This document shows, one piece after another, positions 1-4,696 of a stretch of DNA of 6,778 nucleotides. Each line of letters opens with the position of its first letter. Within the stretch, counting starts at the first letter, position 1. Source of the DNA: an uncultured Cellvibrio sp. (GTDB lineage: Bacteria > Pseudomonadota > Gammaproteobacteria > Pseudomonadales > Cellvibrionaceae); the NCBI GenBank assembly GCA_946482345.1, contig CAMLRJ010000190.1:1-6778 (forward strand), given 5' to 3'. The position numbers and the translations under genes are program-made. The notes beneath the pieces are model-generated. The model worked only from the letters and a program-made list of their open reading frames with translations, ran no database searches and was not told where the DNA came from.

Positions 1-1905
1 AAAAACGTACCGTATACGAGAGTTCTCATTGGTTCTTGCTTGCTGTACTGATTCAGACCTTAGAAGCTCTTTGAATGAGGGAGAGAAATAAACATAATAC
101 TTTGTTAAGCCAATTAATATTGACTTGCCCACATCGGTTTGAAAGTTTCTGCCTTTGTCGTGATCCGTAAATAAATAGTCATAGCAACAGGATAAAATAT
201 TTTCTAGACATTCTTTTACTGGAAGCTGCTCTTTAAAATAATATTCATCCAAGTTGTTACCATTTCGCAAATGACTGATTAATTGAATCTGACCATCGAC
301 TTTAACAAATCTATTTTCTTTTATAACTAACGGATCAATTCCAAGGCCAACAAGTTCTTCCGTATAAGATTTTATAGTTTCAGCCTTGTTTTGGGGGATA
401 TCATTGCTTTCAAGCTGGATTAGAGTTTCTAATGCTGCTTCTGAGCTATCCAGATATTCGATCTCAACTGACGTTTCGTAATCATTATCTTCATGCGTCT
501 CAAGATAAAATACTCGCCCTATGAAGTGCTGCATAAACCGACCCGCGCGACCTTCTATGTTTTTTCTATCTAATGTAGATAGTGGACTGCCTGAACCAAT
601 TTTCTTATCGTAAATGACAACATTTTTTGCAGCGGAGTTAATTCCTTCGGTTAGAGAAGTTGTACAAAACAAATAGTTCAGCCCGTTGTCGCTGCTATCA
701 TTAAACTCATCTACCACCAAGTCTTGGATATGCCTTGGCATTGCACCATGATGAAATGCTATTCCGCGCTTTATACAGGAAATCAAATCCCAATTGGGGG
801 ATACCGAATTTGAAAGATAGTCGACAAGCTCTTTATTGTGTGGTTTTACTGGCCATGTGCCCAAAAACTTGGTAGCGGTTTCTTCTACATATTGTTTCTG
901 GTATCTATATATCAAAAACTTTCCATCAATAGATTCCTCAGATACCAACCTGAGTAGGTTTTTAAACTTATCGCCAATAATTTTAATTGATCCATTTTCA
1001 ACGGAATGACGCCCCTTATTGTTGATATTATCTAAGGCATAATAATCTTTTTGCACTATTTCTATAGCGTATTTTTTTAACTGAACATTGAACTTTTCTC
1101 TAAATTTCAAGCTAAAGTCTGATATATATGGGCCGGCAAGATAAAAATCAGAATTCATTTTAGCCAAGCGATAGAGAACATCTGAAAACACTCTAAATCG
1201 ATCATCATTAAGTTTATAATCCACTTTATAGATTTCATCCATAACGAAAAAATCTATTTTAAAATATGGATTTTCTTCTAGGAATGCTGACATTCTCTCC
1301 GGTGTTAAAACCAATATATAGCTTTTATTTGCATCTATTTTTATTTTTGATGATTTTGAAATTTCATAGCCTTCAACGCTATTTCTGAGCTCTTGGTATT
1401 GTTCAGAAAGCAAGGATACAGTGGGCATGATAAACGCGATGTTTTTATAATTGTTGTGAGAAATAATTTCTCTTACAACTCTTGTTTTTCCAAATGATGT
1501 TGGAGCGCTCACCACTAACCGTTTACTTTTCTGGAAGGAATCAAAAATTTCCTTTTGAGGCTTAGTCAAAGTTGTATTGGTTTTTTGGCTTGTATAGAAA
1601 TTTTTCAACAAGTTGTCTTGAGGTGAAATATGCGGTGAATAACTTTCTAGATTTCTCATTAGCAGGTTGTCATATAGAAAAACCCTAGATTTAAAAATGC
1701 AGTCATGTAGAAGTTGCTGAACCATTTTATCAGAAGAGTTATAGTTAGCCATATGACATATGGCGGACAGACACAGGTTGTAATCCGCTTCATCTTTTGA
1801 ATCAAGCAATCTATATACATTAATTAATAGTCCTTCTAGCGTAACCGTTTCGATTTCCTGCTTGCTTTTAATTTTTTCAATGCCATAGGATATTTCCTGG
1901 TTCAT
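1..1905 (-). CDS. hamB: HamB, Hachiman defence helicase (5' part, continues past left edge)
   Basis: Superfamily 2 helicase of the Ski2-like kind, the motor subunit of the Hachiman anti-phage system. My reverse-strand translation gives 635 uninterrupted residues to the window edge, so the C-terminus is missing. Motifs seen in order: a helical N-terminal region (about 1-110); a Q-motif-like LTKPQKE (113-119); Walker A APTSFGKT (134-141); motif Ia PTVSLLSEQ (161-169); Ib TPER (201-204); motif II MDEIYK (222-227) with D223/E224; a motif III-like LAGPY (256-260); HHGAMP (385-390); motif V TTSLTEGIN (415-423); and motif VI EGRAGR (451-456). The HHG and GRAGR pattern is typical of Ski2-like helicases. 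The ATG at 1905 has a GGAG (1913-1916) seven bases upstream. The gene starts 13 bases after the hamA stop, so the two are co-transcribed. The family is reported to form a HamAB complex that translocates on DNA and licenses HamA cleavage. Oddity: motif II reads DEIY rather than DExH. Confidence 0.93.
   Translation of the reverse strand, partial: MNQEISYGIEKIKSKQEIETVTLEGLLINVYRLLDSKDEADYNLCLSAICHMANYNSSDKMVQQLLHDCIFKSRVFLYDNLLMRNLESYSPHISPQDNLLKNFYTSQKTNTTLTKPQKEIFDSFQKSKRLVVSAPTSFGKTRVVREIISHNNYKNIAFIMPTVSLLSEQYQELRNSVEGYEISKSSKIKIDANKSYILVLTPERMSAFLEENPYFKIDFFVMDEIYKVDYKLNDDRFRVFSDVLYRLAKMNSDFYLAGPYISDFSLKFREKFNVQLKKYAIEIVQKDYYALDNINNKGRHSVENGSIKIIGDKFKNLLRLVSEESIDGKFLIYRYQKQYVEETATKFLGTWPVKPHNKELVDYLSNSVSPNWDLISCIKRGIAFHHGAMPRHIQDLVVDEFNDSSDNGLNYLFCTTSLTEGINSAAKNVVIYDKKIGSGSPLSTLDRKNIEGRAGRFMQHFIGRVFYLETHEDNDYETSVEIEYLDSSEAALETLIQLESNDIPQNKAETIKSYTEELVGLGIDPLVIKENRFVKVDGQIQLISHLRNGNNLDEYYFKEQLPVKECLENILSCCYDYLFTDHDKGRNFQTDVGKSILIGLTKYYVYFSPSFKELLRSESVQQARTNENSRIRYVF
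1748..1764. repeat. 17-base palindrome inside hamB
   Basis: GCCATATG and CATATGGC, exact reverse complements, surround a single central A. It lies in the N-terminal coding region of hamB (codons of roughly residues 48-53). It could be a protein-binding site or chance; nothing around it gives a role. Confidence 0.4.
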
Positions 1906-1918
1906 GTGCTAACTCCAA

Positions 1919-2800
1919 TTAAAACTTCATAGCATTTTCTACTAGTTCAATACTTTCCTTTAATTTGGAAACTGATTCTAATGGCATAACAAAGAAAACT
2001 ATTTTGATATTATTTTTTTTCGGCCATGATTTTCTGTGTATTTTAGCGAAGTTTTCTTCTAGCTCTAAACTCAAGTTATTTTTAAATTCATCTGAATCTA
2101 TGTCACTATTTTCACCACCGGAAAACTGTTTTATTACGCTGCTGTCATATGTACACAAAACAGGAACTGCGATATCAACTTTATCTAGAGATTTTCCGCC
2201 GTTAACATAGCTATTTAGTAATTCATATTTTCCATTTTCAATATTTTTATTTATTTCTATTTCGCCTCCAAGCAATCTCATTTCGGATTTTATTTTTTCT
2301 GAGTCGGTCAGGTGTTCTTGCAGAGATTTTAGCGCTGATGTTATTGCACCATTAATATTTTGGTGGAATTTTGCCTCTCCAAGCCACAACGTCACTTTTC
2401 CATTTTCAATGGAAAAGTGAGCGCAATCGAAGCCTTTTATTTGTTCCCTAGTCGTGGATCTTAATCTAGCTTTGGTTACGAATTTAGGCGTGTCATAGAA
2501 TATACTTAAGATCAAAAACAATAAAAGTTCGCCATAGTCTCCCTTCGAATTTCTATTAGCATCTGATATGCGTGCAAAACTACTCTTGTTCCAGTCTGAT
2601 CTATCTATTGTTGCAATCTCATCTTCCGTTAGAGCAAAAAATGGAACCGCATCACGAATAATGCCAACCAACTCTTTTTGGCGATACCGTCCATCTTCAT
2701 AATCAAGCGTGAAAGAAGCATCACCTTCACTTGCTGATTGAACATTAAATTCAAATTTAAAAATTTGATTGCATATCCGCGCTTTAAGAGACGAATCCAT
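1919..2800 (-). CDS. hamA: HamA, Hachiman defence nuclease (DUF1837)
   Basis: Effector nuclease of the Hachiman anti-phage system, 293 residues from the chosen start. It shows the PD-(D/E)XK layout of DUF1837/HamA: GDYGELLLF (87-95) with E91 in the first helix, K110, then GFD (123-125) with D125, and GEAKF (141-145) giving the E142-x-K144 pair. The rest is mixed alpha/beta, with a hydrophobic strand KIVFFVMPL (266-274) near the C-terminus. The family acts as a DNase held in check by, and working with, the HamB helicase encoded directly downstream. Start choice: the frame stays open to a GTG at 2893 and an ATG at 2872, neither with a Shine-Dalgarno. The ATG at 2800 has AAGGAG at 2814-2819, though at a long 13-base spacing, and gives a normal length for the family. 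A possible -10 (2853-2858) would also put transcription start downstream of the longer starts. Strongly AT-rich. Family assignment is firm; the exact start is moderately sure. Confidence 0.92.
   Translation of the reverse strand: MDSSLKARICNQIFKFEFNVQSASEGDASFTLDYEDGRYRQKELVGIIRDAVPFFALTEDEIATIDRSDWNKSSFARISDANRNSKGDYGELLLFLILSIFYDTPKFVTKARLRSTTREQIKGFDCAHFSIENGKVTLWLGEAKFHQNINGAITSALKSLQEHLTDSEKIKSEMRLLGGEIEINKNIENGKYELLNSYVNGGKSLDKVDIAVPVLCTYDSSVIKQFSGGENSDIDSDEFKNNLSLELEENFAKIHRKSWPKKNNIKIVFFVMPLESVSKLKESIELVENAMKF
2392..2420 (-). repeat. 13-bp perfect hairpin inside hamA
   Basis: TCACTTTTCCATT (2392-2404) and its exact reverse complement AATGGAAAAGTGA (2408-2420) flank a 3-base loop. In the hamA mRNA this would be a 13-bp stem with a GAA triloop. 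It encodes roughly residues 128-137, between catalytic D125 and E142, where the protein itself probably makes a beta-turn (ENG). There is no T-run after it, so it is not a standard terminator. Confidence 0.7.
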
Positions 2801-2813
2801 TTTCTGACATTTA

Positions 2814-2819
2814 CTCCTT
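2814..2819 (-). promoter_or_regulatory. Shine-Dalgarno of hamA
   Basis: AAGGAG on the minus strand, the only strong ribosome-binding motif near the hamA start. It lies 13 bases before ATG 2800, longer than ideal, but only 3 bases before an out-of-frame ATG at 2810. That second ATG opens an 8-codon frame stopping at 2784, overlapping the hamA start. The motif still favours the 2800 start over the upstream GTG/ATG, which have none. Confidence 0.5.
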
Positions 2820-2852
2820 CTGTTAGTTGAACTCACAACTCCCCCATCATTC

Positions 2853-2858
2853 GTTATA
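2853..2858 (-). promoter_or_regulatory. Possible -10 box of the hamAB operon
   Basis: On the minus strand this reads TATAAC, five of six matches to the sigma70 -10 consensus. Transcription would begin around 2846 and leave a leader of roughly 46 bases before ATG 2800. No good -35 hexamer stands 16-18 bases upstream, so this would be a weak or activated promoter. Inference only. Confidence 0.25.
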
Positions 2859-2934
2859 AAACACGAGCACATTGATGGGTTGGAAATGTGCACTGGTTAT
2901 TTAGTTGAGATGCCCTGAGAATCACATAAATAGT

Positions 2935-2954
2935 CCGCTTTAGGCACAAAGCGG
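2935..2954. repeat. Hairpin upstream of hamA
   Basis: Perfect inverted repeat CCGCTTT / AAAGCGG (7 bp) around a 6-base loop AGGCAC. Neither strand has a following T-run, so it is not a standard terminator. It lies about 80 bases upstream of the proposed hamA promoter and could be a regulator site or a structural remnant. Confidence 0.45.
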
Positions 2955-3150
2955 CCATCAAACAAACCCTCACTCTAGCTTCAATTCACTATCTACTCAA
3001 CTCATCAGTAATTGCATATTTTTTTGCTGATACCAATCTGATACTGAAAATAATATTTTTATAGTGAATCGATAAATGTGTAAGAGATTTAATGCGCCAA
3101 ATTCAATTATTAATCATCCATCAATTCAACAATAATTTAATGATGCTTTG

Positions 3151-3177
3151 CACGAATTAAATTTTCCTTTATTCGTG
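3151..3177. repeat. Bulged hairpin next to the REP-like element
   Basis: CACGAAT (3151-3157) pairs with ATTCGTG (3171-3177), and AAA (3159-3161) pairs with TTT (3168-3170) past a one-base bulge. This gives about 10 bp around a TTTTCC loop. It ends 7 bases before the REP-like hairpin at 3185, so the two may form one composite element. Confidence 0.45.
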
Positions 3178-3184
3178 AAGCTGG

Positions 3185-3204
3185 ATCCCTGCCGTCGCAG
3201 GGAT
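3185..3204. repeat. REP-like palindromic element
   Basis: ATCCCTGC (3185-3192) and GCAGGGAT (3197-3204) form a perfect 8-bp stem with a CGTC loop, preceded by CTGG and followed by GACG. This is the general form of the dispersed intergenic palindromes (GGATCCCTGC...GCAGGGATGACG type) found in many copies in proteobacterial genomes. Copy number cannot be judged from this window, so the assignment rests on resemblance. Confidence 0.6.
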
Positions 3205-3252
3205 GACGATGTGAATTAGGGATGACGAGGTGAAATAGGACGATGTGAATTG
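3200..3252. repeat. Imperfect 19-base tandem repeat, about 2.8 copies
   Basis: Unit GGGATGACGATGTGAATTA at 3200-3218; a second copy at 3219-3237 with two substitutions; and a third at 3238-3252 lacking four bases (GATG) and ending in G instead of A. The unit begins with the right arm and GACG tail of the REP-like hairpin, so the array appears to have grown from the edge of that element. Confidence 0.75.
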
Positions 3253-3289
3253 CACATTAATTTTGTTTTATCCTTACCTTTTTGTACGT

Positions 3290-3306
3290 ACTTACTAAAA
3301 GTAAGT
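3290..3306 (+). promoter_or_regulatory. Inverted repeat, possible qorB operator
   Basis: ACTTAC (3290-3295) and GTAAGT (3301-3306) are exact inverted arms around TAAAA. The site covers the proposed -35 region of qorB, where a repressor would block transcription. In other bacteria qorB-type genes are often controlled by HxlR/DUF24-family quinone or redox sensors that bind short palindromes of this size. That link is inference; no such regulator is in the window. Confidence 0.45.
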
Positions 3307-3320
3307 TTGATTGGTATGCT
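3292..3320 (+). promoter_or_regulatory. Possible sigma70 promoter of qorB
   Basis: Candidate -35 TTACTA (3292-3297, weak) and -10 TATGCT (3315-3320) with a 17-base spacer, placing the start of transcription near 3327 and leaving a leader of just under 50 bases. The -35 is buried in the inverted repeat at 3290-3306, consistent with repression. Confidence 0.35.
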
Positions 3321-3364
3321 GTTCCCAACCTGTGCACGGGCGAGTATTTTCACATTTATTTTAT

Positions 3365-3368
3365 GAGG
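3365..3368 (+). promoter_or_regulatory. Shine-Dalgarno of qorB
   Basis: GAGG six bases before ATG 3375. It fixes the start there: the frame is open back to about 3282, but the extra 31 residues are not part of the QorB fold and have no ribosome-binding site. Confidence 0.7.
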
Positions 3369-3374
3369 TTAATC

Positions 3375-4247
3375 ATGATCGCAATTACCGGGGCTACTGG
3401 CCAACTGGGTCGATTGGTCATCGACCAATTACTGAAAAAAATTTCTCCTGCACAAGTGATTGCACTGGTGCGTAATCCATCCAAAGCAGAAGATTTGCGA
3501 GTGAAAGGTGTGCAGATTCGTCGTGCGGACTACAACCAGTCGGATTCTCTGGAAGCTGCGCTGAAAGGTGTTGATAAATTATTACTGATCAGCAGTTCTG
3601 AAGTGGGGCAACGTTTTAATCAACACCGCAATGTGATTAACGCAGCAACCAAAGTTGGAGTAGGGTTGTTGGTTTACACCAGTATTTTGGATGCAGAGCA
3701 CTCGATAATGGATATCGCGGTTGAACACAAAGAAACTGAGAAATTAATTAAGGCATCAGGTATTCCGTTTGTGTTTTTGCGTAATGGTTGGTACACCGAA
3801 AATTACACAGCAGGAATTCCGAGTGCGTTGCAATTTAATGCGTTGATCGGCAGTGCGGGTGACGGAAAAATTTCACTGGCAGCACGCGCTGATTATGCAG
3901 CAGCTGCAGCGGAAGTTTTGGTGCGTGAGAATCAGGCTGGCAAAATTTATGAACTGGCCGGTGACCGAGGTTATAGCCTGGCAGAATTTGCAGCTGAACT
4001 TTCTGCACAAACGGGCAAACAAATTCCGTACAACAATTTACCTGCAGCAGAATATAAAGCCATATTGCAAGGTGCGGGTTTACCCGATTGGCTCGCGCAA
4101 TTGCTTTCTTCATCCGATGCCAGCGCTGCTAAAGGTTCATTGTTTGATGACACACATCAACTCAGCCAATTAATTGGTCGCGCTACAACTCCGCTGGCTG
4201 AATCGATCAAAGCTGCATTGGCAGGAGCTGTTAATACTGCGCATTAA
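3375..4247 (+). CDS. qorB: NAD(P)H:quinone oxidoreductase QorB (NmrA-like atypical SDR)
   Basis: Soluble cytoplasmic oxidoreductase that uses NADPH to reduce quinones, 290 residues against 286 for E. coli QorB (YtfG), which it matches along its length. The N-terminus MIAITGATGQLG carries the dinucleotide-binding GxxGxxG (G6, G9, G12). R33 in LVRNPSKA is placed to hold the NADPH phosphate. Further signature stretches are ADY (51-53), LLLISSSEVGQR (69-80), QHRNVINAA (83-91), YTS (101-103), EHKETEK (117-123) and LRNGWYTENY (135-144), with AARADYAAAAAEVL beyond. It lacks the classical SDR YxxxK pair, as expected for NmrA-like proteins. The start is set by GAGG at 3365-3368. The gene stands alone: divergent from the defence operon, with a terminator hairpin 17 bases after its stop. 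Base composition is clearly richer in G+C than hamAB. Confidence 0.95.
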   Translation: MIAITGATGQLGRLVIDQLLKKISPAQVIALVRNPSKAEDLRVKGVQIRRADYNQSDSLEAALKGVDKLLLISSSEVGQRFNQHRNVINAATKVGVGLLVYTSILDAEHSIMDIAVEHKETEKLIKASGIPFVFLRNGWYTENYTAGIPSALQFNALIGSAGDGKISLAARADYAAAAAEVLVRENQAGKIYELAGDRGYSLAEFAAELSAQTGKQIPYNNLPAAEYKAILQGAGLPDWLAQLLSSSDASAAKGSLFDDTHQLSQLIGRATTPLAESIKAALAGAVNTAH

Positions 4248-4264
4248 TTTTATTTTGGATTTCA

Positions 4265-4293
4265 AGCGCCCGATGTTATTGAAATCGGGCGCT
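4265..4293 (+). terminator. Terminator hairpin after qorB
   Basis: AGCGCCCGAT (4265-4274) and ATCGGGCGCT (4284-4293) make a perfect 10-bp GC-rich stem with a 9-base loop, 17 bases past the qorB stop. The following bases (GGTTATC) are a poor T-run, so termination may be partial or the hairpin may serve mainly as a 3'-end stabiliser. Confidence 0.65.
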
Positions 4294-4299
4294 GGTTAT

Positions 4300-4384
4300 C
4301 AATCAGCCTGTTACAAAAAATGATTGACCCGTTTTCTGCATCACTCAATAAATTTTGTTGATCTCGTTCAATCATGCGTGATTG
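4300..4384. repeat. Cluster of CAATCA/TGATTG inverted motifs
   Basis: CAATCA at 4300-4305 and 4369-4374, and its reverse complement TGATTG at 4321-4326 and 4379-4384. The last two form a 16-base near-palindrome (4369-4384, 7 of 8 pairs). ATGATTGA (4320-4327) and TCAATCAT (4368-4375) are also exact 8-base arms 40 bases apart. This arrangement could be regulator binding sites or alternative RNA pairings; the role is unknown. Confidence 0.4.
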
Positions 4385-4541
4385 TTTGCTTGTGATGAAT
4401 TTCTCAATTCAATTCAAGTTACGCATCATAATCAATTAGTCATTCTGACTGTTTATTCTGCAATCTCACAATTATCAAGTTTTGGCGCAGAAGTTATTAC
4501 TGCAATTGACACGCAGAATTACAGTAAGGTAATTTCCGCCG

Positions 4542-4562
4542 CACTTATTTTTGTAATAAGTG
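4542..4562. repeat. AT-rich 8-bp hairpin
   Basis: CACTTATT (4542-4549) and AATAAGTG (4555-4562) are exact inverted arms around a 5-base loop, followed by AAATTAATTTTAAT. It could end a short transcript, but no gene or promoter upstream of it is evident. Confidence 0.45.
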
Positions 4563-4605
4563 AAATTAATTTTAATCTCTCATCGCGACATTAAAGCAAC
4601 GATAA

Positions 4606-4620
4606 TTGTTTCGAAAACAA
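4606..4620. repeat. Short inverted repeat upstream of the receptor gene
   Basis: TTGTTT (4606-4611) and AAACAA (4615-4620) around CGA, about 80 bases before the receptor start codon. This is the size and place of a transcription-factor site, but I recognise no regulator. Confidence 0.3.
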
Positions 4621-4658
4621 GCAATAGATATTTCGGCAACCTTGTATGGGTCAATATC

Positions 4659-4673
4659 GATAATGTAATTATC
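4659..4673. promoter_or_regulatory. Inverted repeat just before the receptor gene
   Basis: GATAAT (4659-4664) and ATTATC (4668-4673) are exact arms around GTA, ending 11 bases before the AAGG ribosome-binding site. A protein bound here, or the RNA hairpin, could influence receptor expression. Role inferred from position only. Confidence 0.3.
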
Positions 4674-4696
4674 AATTCATCCTTAAGGTAAAAATA

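Larger units (their letters stand above)
2801..3374. other. Divergent intergenic region between hamA and qorB
   Basis: No credible gene on either strand. From left to right it holds the hamA leader and a possible -10 (2853-2858), a hairpin at 2935-2954, AT-rich DNA from about 3000 to 3150 with no recognised feature, a hairpin at 3151-3177, a REP-like hairpin at 3185-3204, tandem repeats at 3200-3252, and the qorB control region at 3290-3374. The two flanking operons point away from each other, so none of the hairpins sits where a terminator of either gene would be expected. Confidence 0.7.
4248..4696. other. Intergenic region between qorB and the TonB receptor gene
   Basis: No credible gene. 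The one open frame on the plus strand (about 4382-4594) begins at TTG without a ribosome-binding site. The stretch holds the qorB terminator, a cluster of CAATCA/TGATTG motifs (4300-4384), a hairpin (4542-4562), two short inverted repeats (4606-4620 and 4659-4673) and the AAGG ribosome-binding site (4685-4688). I could not pick a convincing -35/-10 pair for the receptor gene. Confidence 0.65.

Noticed and set aside
1965..2210. Plus-strand open frame of 81 codons
   Set aside because: Lies wholly inside hamA on the opposite strand; low-complexity hydrophobic product and no known domain, so it is a shadow of hamA.
2801..2893. N-terminal extension of hamA to GTG 2893 or ATG 2872
   Set aside because: No Shine-Dalgarno at either start, the extra residues add no domain, and a likely -10 sits downstream of them. 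Kept only as an alternative start.
2935..2954. Terminator
   Set aside because: No T-run on either strand and no gene ending there; kept as an unexplained hairpin.
3200..3252. CRISPR array
   Set aside because: The repeats are directly adjacent 19-base units without spacers and only about three copies, so this is tandem repetition, not a CRISPR.
3282..3374. N-terminal extension of qorB by 31 residues
   Set aside because: The QorB family starts at MIAITGATGQLG, ATG 3375 has a well-placed GAGG, and the upstream stretch overlaps the likely promoter and operator.
3835..4173. Three overlapping open frames within qorB on both strands
   Set aside because: Shadows of qorB; no recognisable domains and no ribosome-binding sites.
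4382..4594. Possible 70-residue gene between qorB and the receptor
   Set aside because: Starts at TTG without a ribosome-binding site, no motif or signal peptide, and covers the repeat-rich intergenic region. Most likely a chance open frame.
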